From positions 620,001 through 684,000 of the forward strand of contig NZ_CP039252.1 of the NCBI RefSeq assembly GCF_004795855.1: a stretch of DNA of 64,000 bases, in the 5' to 3' direction. A program made the position numbers and the translations under genes. Positions 15,260 to 24,034 of the stretch are shown here, piece after piece (the first letter of the stretch is position 1; each line of letters opens with the position of its first letter). The notes below the pieces were generated by a model that was given only the letters and a program-made list of their open reading frames with translations, was not told where the DNA came from and searched no databases. Source of the stretch: Hydrogenophaga sp. PAMC20947 (GTDB taxonomy: Bacteria; Pseudomonadota; Gammaproteobacteria; Burkholderiales; Burkholderiaceae_C).

Positions 15260-16147
15260 ATGTCTTGGCTAAGTGAATTTCCCTCTTTGGGCTCGGAGCA
15301 GTTGAGTGCGATGCGTCGCACCATCGACGGCGTCTTCCGTGGATTTACCCGCGAATACGGCGAGATGATCGAACGCCTGTTTGACCCGCTGCGCGACTTC
15401 CTGCTTTTCTCTGAGCGTTTGCTCACCCAGTCGCCTTGGCCTTTGGTGATTGCTGCCATTGCGCTGATCGCCTGGCTGGGTTCCCGCTCCATGAAGATCG
15501 TGGTGGGCACGATTTTGACCCTGCTTGCCATCGGCTACTTTGGCATGTGGGACGACACCATGAAGACCGTTTCGATGATTTTCGTGTGCACGGTGGTCGC
15601 TCTGACGATCGGCCTGCCCATCGGCATCGCGATGAGCCGCTGGGACCGCTTGCAGAGGGTCGTGCTTCCCTCGCTGGACGTGATGCAGACCATGCCCAGT
15701 TTCGTGTACCTGATTCCGGTGGTGATGCTGCTGGGCATCGGTCGCGTGCCCGGTTTGCTTGCCGTGGTGATCTACGCGATCCCACCGGTGATCCGTTTCA
15801 CCAACCTGGGCATCCGGCTGGTTGATACCGACTTGCTGGAGGCCGCAGATGCCTTTGGCGCCTCTACGTGGCAAAAAATGAGCAAGGTGCAGTTGCCGTT
15901 GGCATTGCCGACCATCATGGCCGGTGTGAACCAGACCATCATGCTGTCGCTGGCCATGGTGGTGGTTGCTTCGATGATCGGTGTGCAAGGCCTGGGCCAA
16001 CCGGTATTGAAAGCGATTTCCAACCAGTACTTCACCATGGGTGTGTTCAATGGCTTGGCCATCGTGGGCATTGCCATCATCTTTGACCGCGTGTCGCAGG
16101 CCTATGGCAAGCGCTTGCAAAAACACTTGGAGGTGGTCCATGGTTGA
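15260..16147 (+). CDS. proW: Glycine betaine/proline-type ABC transporter permease
   Basis: A 295-residue inner-membrane permease with about six or seven hydrophobic segments. A soluble N-terminal stretch is followed by the ProW core (DVMQTMPSFVYLIPVVMLLGIG) and the ATPase-contact motif DTDLLEAADAFGAS. ATG 15260 was chosen because the in-frame sequence upstream is the terminator hairpin. The stop lies inside the first codons of proV (8-base overlap), indicating translational coupling. Confidence 0.93.
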   Translation: MSWLSEFPSLGSEQLSAMRRTIDGVFRGFTREYGEMIERLFDPLRDFLLFSERLLTQSPWPLVIAAIALIAWLGSRSMKIVVGTILTLLAIGYFGMWDDTMKTVSMIFVCTVVALTIGLPIGIAMSRWDRLQRVVLPSLDVMQTMPSFVYLIPVVMLLGIGRVPGLLAVVIYAIPPVIRFTNLGIRLVDTDLLEAADAFGASTWQKMSKVQLPLALPTIMAGVNQTIMLSLAMVVVASMIGVQGLGQPVLKAISNQYFTMGVFNGLAIVGIAIIFDRVSQAYGKRLQKHLEVVHG

Positions 16148-17258
16148 TCAAAATACCGCAACAACGCCAACGACGGCGACCGCAGAAACGCCAGCCAACA
16201 GCTTTGGCATTTCGATTCGCAAGCTCTACAAAATCTTTGGTCCTGCGCCACAGCTGTTTCTGGAGCGCGTTCAAAACGGCATGACCAAGCAGGAGCTGCG
16301 CGATGACCACGGTCACGTTCTGGGCCTGAAAGACATCAATATCGACATGCCCGCAGGTGGCATTCAGGTGGTGATGGGTTTGTCGGGTTCGGGCAAAAGC
16401 ACGCTGATTCGCCACATCAACCGCTTGATCGAGCCCACTTCGGGTGAGGTGATTGCGGGCACCGAAGATGTGGTGAAGATGAACCACAGCGAGCTGCTGC
16501 AATTCCGCCGCGAGAAAACCGCCATGGTGTTCCAGAAGTTCGCGCTGTTCCCCCACTACACGGTGCTGGAAAACGCCGAATACGGACTGGAAGTGCAGGG
16601 TCTGTCGAGCAAGAAACGCCGTGAGCGCTCGATGCGGTGGATCGAACGCGTGGGCCTCAAGGGCTATGAAGACAACTACCCGAACCAGCTCTCCGGCGGC
16701 ATGCAGCAGCGCGTGGGCCTGGCCCGGGCGTTGTCCAACGATGCGCCCATCTTGCTGATGGACGAAGCGTTTTCCGCGCTGGATCCGCTGATCCGCAGCG
16801 ACATGCAAAGCGTGTTGCTCGATCTGCAGCAAGAGATCGGCAAGACCATCGTGTTCATCACCCACGATCTCGACGAGGCATTGCGCTTGGGCGACAAGAT
16901 TGCCGTGCTTCGCGATGGTGAAGTGGTGCAGCAGGGCACGGGTCAAGATATTGTCTTGAAGCCGGCCGACGATTACATCGAGAGCTTTGTGCAGCATGTG
17001 AACCGCGGCCGTGTGATCCGTTGCCGCACGCTGATGCAGCCGGGCGCTCGGGTGAATGGTCCGGATGTGGATCCCAGCCTGGTGATCGAAGAGGCCGCAC
17101 GTTTGCTCACCGTTGACAACATTGAAGCCGCGAACGTGGTGACCGCCAGGGGCAAGCACCTGGGTGTGATCACGATGAACGACATCATCGGCGCCATTGT
17201 GCCGCCCAAGCCTGAAGTGGCCGAGGGTGCAGAAGCCGCGACGGCCGCGAACTACTGA
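16140..17258 (+). CDS. proV: Glycine betaine/proline-type ABC transporter ATPase
   Basis: A 372-residue ATPase with a ProV-type N-terminal extension (KLYKIFGPAPQLFLERVQNGMTKQEL). It has Walker A GLSGSGKST, signature LSGGMQQR, Walker B ILLMDEAFSALD and H-loop FITHDLDEA. The C-terminal about 90 residues form a short CBS-like region, as in osmotically gated ProV/OpuAA, but only about one CBS repeat is clear. A Thr/Ala-rich segment (residues 4-20) precedes the family sequence. It ends the operon before a strong terminator. Confidence 0.93.
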   Translation: MVDQNTATTPTTATAETPANSFGISIRKLYKIFGPAPQLFLERVQNGMTKQELRDDHGHVLGLKDINIDMPAGGIQVVMGLSGSGKSTLIRHINRLIEPTSGEVIAGTEDVVKMNHSELLQFRREKTAMVFQKFALFPHYTVLENAEYGLEVQGLSSKKRRERSMRWIERVGLKGYEDNYPNQLSGGMQQRVGLARALSNDAPILLMDEAFSALDPLIRSDMQSVLLDLQQEIGKTIVFITHDLDEALRLGDKIAVLRDGEVVQQGTGQDIVLKPADDYIESFVQHVNRGRVIRCRTLMQPGARVNGPDVDPSLVIEEAARLLTVDNIEAANVVTARGKHLGVITMNDIIGAIVPPKPEVAEGAEAATAANY

Positions 17259-17279
17259 TCACTGTTGTTGATCGCGCAC

Positions 17280-17312
17280 AAAAAAAGCAGGCCATTGGCC
17301 TGCTTTTTTTTT
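17280..17312. terminator. Bidirectional intrinsic terminator
   Basis: GCAGGCC/GGCCTGC around a 3-base loop (17287-17303), flanked by an A-run on the left and nine Ts on the right. It serves both proV and the convergent SH3b gene. Confidence 0.9.
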
Positions 17313-17336
17313 CGTGCTTTATGGCAATGGGGTGCT

Positions 17337-17792
17337 TCAGAAGCCCCAGAGCAGCTTTTGAGAAATCCAGCCCCGCTTGCCGTCGGAGCGAACCACTTGC
17401 GCCCAGCCACCGCGCTTGGTGCGGGTGCGCAGCAGTTCGCCATATTCGGCCTTGCCCACGATGGCGTGGTTGGTGCCGGGGCCTTTGCGCATGTTGGCCG
17501 TTTTGGACTTCACCACGAAATGTGGTGTAACGCCGGTGAGGGAGCGAGCTACCCAACCGCGATCGCCTTCAAAATCCACCACTTTGATCCAGCGGCCTTT
17601 GCGTTGCAGCACTTTGAGTGGATAGCCTCGCTTGAGCTCCCACATGATTTCGGTCTTGGTGTCGGGACCTGTGCGCATATTGACGGTGCTGCCTTTGATG
17701 CTGATCATGCTTTGCGCATGGGCGGTGGTCAGCGTGGCAAGGCAAAGACCGACAGCGATCAAAAACGGGCGAACAGTGGTGGTTCCAAACAT
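17337..17792 (-). CDS. Exported protein with two bacterial SH3 domains
   Basis: A 151-residue protein with a signal peptide (TAHAQ cleavage region near residue 26) and two tandem SH3b repeats. The first is VNMRTGPDTKTEIMWELKRGYPLKVL and the second is ANMRKGPGTNHAIVGKAEYGELL; each ends in a GW(V/I) strand. SH3b proteins are periplasmic and often bind peptidoglycan or targets near it. No catalytic domain is present. It is monocistronic between a terminator and a 131-base upstream gap. Confidence 0.88.
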   Translation of the reverse strand: MFGTTTVRPFLIAVGLCLATLTTAHAQSMISIKGSTVNMRTGPDTKTEIMWELKRGYPLKVLQRKGRWIKVVDFEGDRGWVARSLTGVTPHFVVKSKTANMRKGPGTNHAIVGKAEYGELLRTRTKRGGWAQVVRSDGKRGWISQKLLWGF

Positions 17793-17923
17793 GCGGCGGG
17801 GCTCCTTTTCTCAGGGATTTAAATGAATATGTGCAGTGGGAAGTCTAAAGGCTGAAAAAATTCCCGCCAAATTTCATTCATTTCAACTTTTTTTCAGAAG
17901 GCTGTAGCCGAGATCAGCCCTGC

Positions 17924-20359
17924 TCACACGGATGAAGATGGCCGTCCGCCCAGCGGCCCATAGGGCCTTGCCTCCTGGCAGGCGCGACGGTAGCCGTTCA
18001 GGGTGTGCTCGGCACGGGTCAGCACGGTCTCTGGTGGGGTGCTGGACTGGGCGCAGGCCGGATCGCCCGAGGCTGTGTGGGCGGTCAGCAGCGCCAGTCC
18101 TTCGAGCACATGCTCGGCTGCATGGATGTGAAACTGACCGGCCTCGACGGCACTCACCACTTCGGGGTCCAGCATCAAGTGATTCACATTGCGCGCCGGT
18201 ATCAACACGCCTTGCCGGCCATTGAGGCCCGCCGACAGGCAAACGCGGTACCAGCCTTCGATTTTTTCGTTGATGCCGCCGACCGGCAGCACCTCTCCGT
18301 GCTGGTTGAGGGCACCGGTCACGGCAATGCCCTGATCCAGAGGCGCGTCGGCGAGCGACGACAACAGGGCAAACAGTTCGGCGCAGGAGGCCGAGTCGCC
18401 TTCGACGCCGCTGTATTCCTGTTCGAAAACCACGGAGGCATTCATGGCCAACGGAGCCAGGTGCCCAAACAGAGCGCTCAGGTAGCTGTGCAAGATCAGC
18501 ACGCCCTTGTCGTGGATGGGGCCAGACATTTCAACTTCTCGAGCGATGTTGAGCAGGCCTTGGTCGCCCGCGTGCGTTCGGGCTGTGATCCGGATGGGCA
18601 GGCCAAACCGCCAGTCGCCCAAATCGATTTGTGTGAGGCCATTGAGCTGACCCACCCGCTCGCCCTGCGTTGAAATCAGGCGAATGCCTTCCTGGATCGA
18701 TTCGAGCAACCTTTGCTCAGGGTAGTCGTGTCGCATGCGCCGCGCGGCCAGGGCAGCGTCGACATCGCTGCGCTCGACCAGTTTGGCGCCGCGCTGGCGG
18801 CACAGCGTGGCGCTTTCGGCGAGCAGGTTTTCCGTGCGCGCGAAGATGGCGCTCTGCCGGGTCTGGTCTTCGACCTCGCGGTGGGTGGTTTCCAGCAGTC
18901 GGGCCACAGCACCCGCCGTGAATTGGGGCAAGCCCAGCTTGTGGCAGCTGCGCGCAATGAACACGGCTGTGGCTTTGCGAGTGCTGGCGTTGGCGGTGAA
19001 GCTTTCGGCGAAATCCACCTTGACGCAAAAACGCCGACCGACTTCCGGATCGGCTTCCATCAAGGTGTAGTAGAGCTCGTCGGAGCCGATGAGGATGATC
19101 TTGACTTCGGCGTCCACGGCCTCGGGCCGCATCGAGACGGCGGCCATGGGCATGAGCGAGCTGCCAGGCTCTTCGATATTCGCCTGCCCGGTGCGCAGGT
19201 AACGCCGCATGCGGGCCCAGGCGCCCTCATCGCCGGCGAGATCGGCGAGCTGAACGATCAAGTAGCCGCCATGGGCTTTCAGCAGACTTCCGGCGCGCAC
19301 GCGCATGAAGTCGGTCATGAGCATGTCTTCTTCGGCCTGGTATTCAATGCTGCCAAACAGCGCATGTGTGCTGGGGTTGTCTTCAACGATCACCGGGGCG
19401 CCCGAGAGGGCGGCGTTGTCGACCACCACATTGACGCGGTAGCGCGCGAGCAACTCCACCAACGCAGCCTGGCGCACCTCGTCTTCGCTGTCCAGCGCGA
19501 GAAAGAGCTCCAGGTTTTCCAGCACGTCCTTGTCCACTTGATCGAGGTACGAGCCGAGCTTGACCGAGTCTTTGATTTGCTTTTTCAGGTTGGAGCGGAT
19601 GGCTTGCAGCTCGTGGTCCAGGAGCGGCTTGACCATTTGGCGCCGCAAGGCGGCAAGCCCCTCATTCATGACGCGCAACATGGGGCGGGTTTTATCGAGG
19701 AATTGGGCAATGGCTTCGCGCAGCGCTTGCTCGGCGAGATCGATTTCAGCCCTGCGCTCCTTGGGCAGCGCGTGGGCTTCGGCTTCGGTGAGCGAGTTGC
19801 CGTTGTCGCCCAGCAAGGTGAAGACCAGGTGCCCCGCATCTCGGTAGAGATTGAAATGGCGCGCTTCGGCAAAAGCATCCAGCTCGGCGTAGGCTTGGGC
19901 TTCTGCGGCTTTGTACGTGTCCTGAATGCGTTCGCTCTCGGCCTTGAAGGCTTCGCTGCCCAGTCGCTCGGGAATCTCTGTTTGCAAGGTGCGGCAGAGA
20001 TCGGTCATGAGCTGGCGAAGCTGTCGGCCTTGACCCGTGGGCATGCGCAAGGCCCGCGGCTGTTCTGGTGCATCGAAGTTGTGCAGGTAGCACAGGTCCG
20101 GCGGTACCGGGCGCTCGGCAGCCACCGATTGGGTCAGCTCGCGCAACAAGGTCGATCGCCCGCTGCCCACCTCGCCCAGTACAAACAGGTTGTAGCCGGG
20201 GAGCTCCATGGAAAGGCCAAATTGGGCGGCTTTTTGCGCCCGTTCCTGTCCGATCCAGGGCAGGGGCTGGGATTTCAGCTCGGTGGTGTCGGCAAAGCCC
20301 AGCGAGTCTGGGTCAATCGTGAGGCGCAGTTGCTGTGGCAAGAGCGTTTGAATGGGCAT
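17924..20359 (-). CDS. Lon-related AAA_32-type ATP-dependent protease
   Basis: An 811-residue protein with an N-terminal AAA-like half and a C-terminal Lon protease domain. The proteolytic Ser is in EGDSASCAELFALLSS and the Lys in GGINEKIEGW, the Lon Ser-Lys dyad. The nucleotide loop reads GEVGSGRS, with Arg where Walker A has Lys; from memory this is common in this Lon-like subfamily and may reflect altered ATP dependence. A long helical insertion (about 150-290) separates the AAA parts. ATG 20359 begins the family sequence; 20 upstream in-frame residues look non-coding. It is distinct from canonical lon at 40320. Confidence 0.9.
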   Translation of the reverse strand: MPIQTLLPQQLRLTIDPDSLGFADTTELKSQPLPWIGQERAQKAAQFGLSMELPGYNLFVLGEVGSGRSTLLRELTQSVAAERPVPPDLCYLHNFDAPEQPRALRMPTGQGRQLRQLMTDLCRTLQTEIPERLGSEAFKAESERIQDTYKAAEAQAYAELDAFAEARHFNLYRDAGHLVFTLLGDNGNSLTEAEAHALPKERRAEIDLAEQALREAIAQFLDKTRPMLRVMNEGLAALRRQMVKPLLDHELQAIRSNLKKQIKDSVKLGSYLDQVDKDVLENLELFLALDSEDEVRQAALVELLARYRVNVVVDNAALSGAPVIVEDNPSTHALFGSIEYQAEEDMLMTDFMRVRAGSLLKAHGGYLIVQLADLAGDEGAWARMRRYLRTGQANIEEPGSSLMPMAAVSMRPEAVDAEVKIILIGSDELYYTLMEADPEVGRRFCVKVDFAESFTANASTRKATAVFIARSCHKLGLPQFTAGAVARLLETTHREVEDQTRQSAIFARTENLLAESATLCRQRGAKLVERSDVDAALAARRMRHDYPEQRLLESIQEGIRLISTQGERVGQLNGLTQIDLGDWRFGLPIRITARTHAGDQGLLNIAREVEMSGPIHDKGVLILHSYLSALFGHLAPLAMNASVVFEQEYSGVEGDSASCAELFALLSSLADAPLDQGIAVTGALNQHGEVLPVGGINEKIEGWYRVCLSAGLNGRQGVLIPARNVNHLMLDPEVVSAVEAGQFHIHAAEHVLEGLALLTAHTASGDPACAQSSTPPETVLTRAEHTLNGYRRACQEARPYGPLGGRPSSSV

Positions 20360-20479
20360 GGTTTGATCAGAGGTGGTGCGGTTCTGATCATGATGCGCGG
20401 GTTGCCCCGGGTGACGCAAGTGCCTGGATCAAATAGCCAGGCGAAACCGGCGCTGAAGAACGTTCATGGGGTCATCCGT

Positions 20480-21862
20480 TCAACCAAGGTGCCTGGTCTG
20501 CCCTTGGCAGGCGGCCTGGGCCGCTGCCACGCCGCTGCGCACGGCGCCTTCCAGCGTGGCCGGGTAGGGGCCCTCCACAAAATCCCCTGCGGCCCACAAA
20601 GCCGGGGCGATGGCCATGCCCGGTCGGCGCAAGCCGGGTGTGCAGGCAAACGTGGCCCGTTTCTCCACCACGGTTTGCAGCACACGCAAGGTTTGCAGTC
20701 CCAACTGGTCGCAGGCCTGTTGCAGTACGCGGCGCTGGAGATCCGCCCGATCACCCTCGCTGGCACTGACCACAAAAGCGAGCATGCCATGTTGCGTGGG
20801 GTCGCCCGGGCTCAGCAGGCCCCGGTCGAACACAAACTGGGCGGGCGCCGCATGGGCATCGGGCTGTGCCCGCAGCGCCATCATGGGCCGTTGGAGCCGC
20901 GCGCCGGGTGCATGGGCATAAACGGTCGTGATGGCAGCGTGAGGCAGTGCGCTGGCCGTCCGTGACCAGTCCAGCAGGGAATCTCGGGTCTGCTCGGGTT
21001 GGCCGTCTTGCTCGGCCGTGTTGGCCATGGCCTGGGCAGCGGGAACGGCGCCTGTTGCCCATATCACCTGATCAAAACAGGTGGACCCCGCGCCTTCGAG
21101 CTGCCAGCCAGAGGGGGTCGAGCGCAGGCCATGGACACGGGTGCTCAAATGGATTTCGACGTGGTCGCCGTGGCGCGACGCCAGCCACTCGGTCGCCGCT
21201 TGCGGGAAAAGCTGCGACAAGTCGGTGCGCGGCATCAGCAGGTCGGACGCGCCGAACCCGGGGTGGCCCCGGCCAAACAGGGCGTCCTGCATCACCCGCA
21301 GGAACACGGCTGCGCTGGCTTCTGCGCCCGGCGTGTTCAGCGCCGACACGCACAGCGGTTCGATCAGCTCATCGATCACGCGCGGAGGCAAAGCGACACA
21401 GAGTTGGGCCACGGTCAGCGTGGTCTCACACAGGAATCCCGCGCGTTGCCAGCCCAACGACGCCCGAACCAGGGCCAGTTTGTCGCGCCAGTGCCAGCCT
21501 TTGGCGGTGGCGATGGCAGCCACGGCGTTGAGGGGAGCTGGCCATTGTGCGGCCCATGCGGGTGTCTGCAAGCCTCGGCCATCCGGAAAAACCATGGCCA
21601 GGGGCTGACGCAGCAAGGCTGTCTGGGGGGCTACGCCCACCAGCTGCATCAGCCTCAAAGTTTCCGTATAGGCACCAATGAGGATGTGCTGGCCGTTGTC
21701 CACGGTGATGTCGGTGCCACCGGGCGTGGGCAGGCTGAGTGCACGTGCGCGCCCGCCCAGATTGCGGGATGCCTCGAAAATGGTGACCTGTGCTCCAGCC
21801 TGCGCGGCCGTGACCGCGGCGGCCATGCCGGCCCAGCCGGCCCCGACGATGGCAAGCTTCAC
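20480..21862 (-). CDS. hpnE: Hydroxysqualene dehydroxylase
   Basis: A 460-residue FAD-dependent amine-oxidase-fold protein that, in the HpnCDE route, reduces hydroxysqualene to squalene. The dinucleotide motif VGAGWAGMAAA starts at about residue 6, followed by GGRARAL and the C-terminal FAD motif LWAAGDFVEGPYPATLEGAVRSG. GTG 21862 was chosen because the FAD motif begins four codons later and because a longer start would overlap hpnD. It lies 34 bases downstream of hpnD and 60 bases upstream of the Lon-like gene's ATG-side gap. No squalene-hopene cyclase gene is present in the window. Confidence 0.9.
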   Translation of the reverse strand: MKLAIVGAGWAGMAAAVTAAQAGAQVTIFEASRNLGGRARALSLPTPGGTDITVDNGQHILIGAYTETLRLMQLVGVAPQTALLRQPLAMVFPDGRGLQTPAWAAQWPAPLNAVAAIATAKGWHWRDKLALVRASLGWQRAGFLCETTLTVAQLCVALPPRVIDELIEPLCVSALNTPGAEASAAVFLRVMQDALFGRGHPGFGASDLLMPRTDLSQLFPQAATEWLASRHGDHVEIHLSTRVHGLRSTPSGWQLEGAGSTCFDQVIWATGAVPAAQAMANTAEQDGQPEQTRDSLLDWSRTASALPHAAITTVYAHAPGARLQRPMMALRAQPDAHAAPAQFVFDRGLLSPGDPTQHGMLAFVVSASEGDRADLQRRVLQQACDQLGLQTLRVLQTVVEKRATFACTPGLRRPGMAIAPALWAAGDFVEGPYPATLEGAVRSGVAAAQAACQGQTRHLG

Positions 21863-21896
21863 GGGGCGGGTTTTCCGTGGGAAAGGGGGGCCGGCA

Positions 21897-22763
21897 TCAC
21901 AGGCGGCCCAGGGCCTGGACTTTCCAGGCCAGCCAGAGCTTGCGCAGCGGCGTGAGGCTGACCCGCTGTGTGAGCACCAGCACGGGTTCTGCCGCAATTT
22001 CATGCAGCAGGGTTCGGTAGATGCTGGCCATCATCAGGCCGGGTTTTTGCGAACGCCGGTCGGCCTCGGGCAGCATGACCAAGGCTTCATCGTAGGTTTG
22101 CAGCGCCCGCTGGCACTGGAATGCCATCAGGGCCTTGAATCGGCGTTCGAAATCCGCCGTGTCGCCCCCGGGGCCAGGACCGCGCTTGAGCAGTTCGTGG
22201 GCTTTGACATCGAAGCGCTGCAGGTCGTTGACCGGCAAATAGATGCGCCCACGCGCGGCATCTTCGCCAACGTCTCGCACGATGTTCGTGAGCTGAAAGG
22301 CCAGGCCGAGCCGGTGGGCGAAGTCGGTCGTGGCTGGCTGGGTTTGTCCGAAGATGCGTGCGGCGACCTCGCCGACGATGCCCGCGACAAGGTGGCAGTA
22401 CTGCTGCAGGTTGGCGAAGTCGAGGTAGCGGTTCTGGTCCAGATCCATCTGGCAGCCATCAATCACCGCGAGGAGATGCCGCGACTCGATGCCGAAGACC
22501 GGCGCGTGGGGCATCAATGCCTGCGTCACCGGATGGTTGGGCTGTCCTTCAAAGGCCTGACCCACTTCCTGGCGCCACCAGGCCAATTTGGTTTGCGCCA
22601 CACCCAGGTCCCGTGTTTCGTCGACGACGTCGTCTACCTCGCGACAAAACGCGTAAAAGGCGGTGATCGCTGCCCGGCGCTCAGGCGGCAGGAAGAGGAA
22701 GGCGTAGTAAAAGCTGCTGCCGGAAGCCGCTGCCTTTTGCTGTGCATAGTCTTGTGGGGTCAT
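21897..22763 (-). CDS. hpnD: Presqualene diphosphate synthase
   Basis: A 288-residue trans-isoprenyl diphosphate synthase of the squalene/phytoene family that condenses two farnesyl diphosphates to presqualene diphosphate. Two Asp-rich motifs are intact: REVDDVVDE (D44-D48) and NIVRDVGEDAARGRIYLP (D164-D168). ATG 22763 (MTPQDYAQQK) gives the usual HpnD N-terminus; the frame runs 39 codons further without similarity. It is transcribed with hpnE but separated from hpnC by two opposite-strand genes. Confidence 0.92.
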   Translation of the reverse strand: MTPQDYAQQKAAASGSSFYYAFLFLPPERRAAITAFYAFCREVDDVVDETRDLGVAQTKLAWWRQEVGQAFEGQPNHPVTQALMPHAPVFGIESRHLLAVIDGCQMDLDQNRYLDFANLQQYCHLVAGIVGEVAARIFGQTQPATTDFAHRLGLAFQLTNIVRDVGEDAARGRIYLPVNDLQRFDVKAHELLKRGPGPGGDTADFERRFKALMAFQCQRALQTYDEALVMLPEADRRSQKPGLMMASIYRTLLHEIAAEPVLVLTQRVSLTPLRKLWLAWKVQALGRL

Positions 22764-22894
22764 GGGTCGTTCGTGTTGCGCCAAGTTTAATGGCGCGCCG
22801 AGGCTTGCATGGCTGCGGTGCGTGTATGGGGTGTGTGAGGGATAAACTTTGCGGTGCAAGGCCTTGGTCGGGGTCGCCATTGAAAGGGATTGTG

Positions 22895-23302
22895 ATGATG
22901 CTTAGGCGAGCGTGGATGTTGCGCGTGGGTGGGGTGGGTTTGTGGGGCTGTGTTGCGGCGCTGGGCCGCAGCGCATGGGCCGAGGAGCAGAGGTTTCCAG
23001 ACGTGGTGGGCGTTCGCATTCGCGCGAAAGGCCCCAGCACATTTGATCTGGACGTGACTGTGTCGTCACCCTACGACACCCCTCAGCGCTATGCCGATGC
23101 CTTTCGGGCGACCAGTGAAGACGGGGCAGTGGAGTACGGCGTGCGCCCGCTGGCGCACGACCACGCGGGCGAGCAGCCGTTCACCCGCGATTTGCGTGGC
23201 CTTCAGATTCCGCTCGGCGTGAGGAAAATACGGGTTCAGGCGCGCGACCTGCAGCATGGCTGGGGTGGAGGCACCCGGGTGGTCGCGCTGCCTGGGCGCT
23301 GA
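22895..23302 (+). CDS. Exported conserved protein with HxH and EQPFTR motif
   Basis: A 135-residue protein with a signal peptide (hydrophobic 10-25, AWAEEQ cleavage region). The mature part is strand-rich and ends in LAHDHAGEQPFTRDLRGLQIPLG and RDLQHGWGG (about residues 87-124). I recall similar secreted proteins sharing the H-x-H, EQPFTR and HGWGG blocks in other proteobacteria, but know no function. His88, His90 and His121 could bind metal, and the next gene, 2 bases downstream, is a ZIP-family metal transporter. ATG 22895 is followed by a second ATG at 22898. Confidence 0.7.
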   Translation: MMLRRAWMLRVGGVGLWGCVAALGRSAWAEEQRFPDVVGVRIRAKGPSTFDLDVTVSSPYDTPQRYADAFRATSEDGAVEYGVRPLAHDHAGEQPFTRDLRGLQIPLGVRKIRVQARDLQHGWGGGTRVVALPGR

Positions 23303-23304
23303 GC

Positions 23305-24024
23305 ATGGGTGCGTTGGGCTGGATGTTGCTGTGGACCCTCGCGGCCGGCGCCTGCATTCCCCTGGGCGGCTGGTTGGCGAGCGTGGAGCGGATACGACCA
23401 AAATGGCTGGAACAGGAGCTGCGGCATTTTGTGATGGCTTTTGGCGGCGGCGTTTTGTTGGCCGCAGTGGCCCTGGTGTTGCTGCCCCAGGGCATCGGTG
23501 CCTTGGGGCAGCAGCCCTGGGCCGTGGTCGCTTGGATCATGGCCGGCGGCGTTGGCTTTTTTGCGCTGGAGCGCTGGCTGGGCATGCACCAGCAGGCAGC
23601 GCCTCAACTGCTCGCGATGCTGCTGGACTTTGTGCCTGAGGCCCTGGCCCTGGGCGGCATTTTCATTTCGGGGTCGCCAGCCGGTCCTTTGCTGGCGGTG
23701 TTGATCGGCTTGCAAAACCTTCCCGAAGGCTTCAATGCCTACCGCGAAATGGTCGCCAAAGGTCGCACATCCAGCGAAGTGCTCAAGCGGATGGTGCTGC
23801 TGGCCGGACTCGGGCCCCTGCTCGCCTGGGGCGGCTGGACTTTGCTGGCATCGGAGCCGCAGGTATTGGGCAGTCTGATGCTGTTTTCTTCGGGGGGGTT
23901 GCTTTACCTGGTTTTTCAGGATATTGCGCCCCAGGCGGTCTTGCGGCGCCATTGGTTCCCGTCGCTGGGGGCGGTCAGTGGCTTCAGTCTTGCCTTGCTG
24001 GGTCAACTGTTGTTCGCCGCCTGA
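23305..24024 (+). CDS. ZIP-family metal transporter (divergent)
   Basis: A 239-residue membrane protein with about seven hydrophobic segments in the ZIP arrangement. The binuclear metal site normally carries HN-x-x-DG and HE-x-PHE. Here the corresponding helices read LDFVPEALALGG (about 107-118) and LQNLPEGFNAY (about 136-146), so the leading histidines are replaced by Asp and Gln. It may move a different ion or a non-metal substrate. The start follows the preceding stop by two bases, so the pair is one operon. The stop is only 10 bases from the convergent hpnC stop. Confidence 0.8.
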   Translation: MGALGWMLLWTLAAGACIPLGGWLASVERIRPKWLEQELRHFVMAFGGGVLLAAVALVLLPQGIGALGQQPWAVVAWIMAGGVGFFALERWLGMHQQAAPQLLAMLLDFVPEALALGGIFISGSPAGPLLAVLIGLQNLPEGFNAYREMVAKGRTSSEVLKRMVLLAGLGPLLAWGGWTLLASEPQVLGSLMLFSSGGLLYLVFQDIAPQAVLRRHWFPSLGAVSGFSLALLGQLLFAA

Positions 24025-24034
24025 CTGGGCTGTC

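Noticed and set aside
18713..20965. 750-codon plus-strand open frame
   Set aside because: It is antisense to the Lon-related protease and hpnE, which carry intact catalytic motifs; this frame has none.
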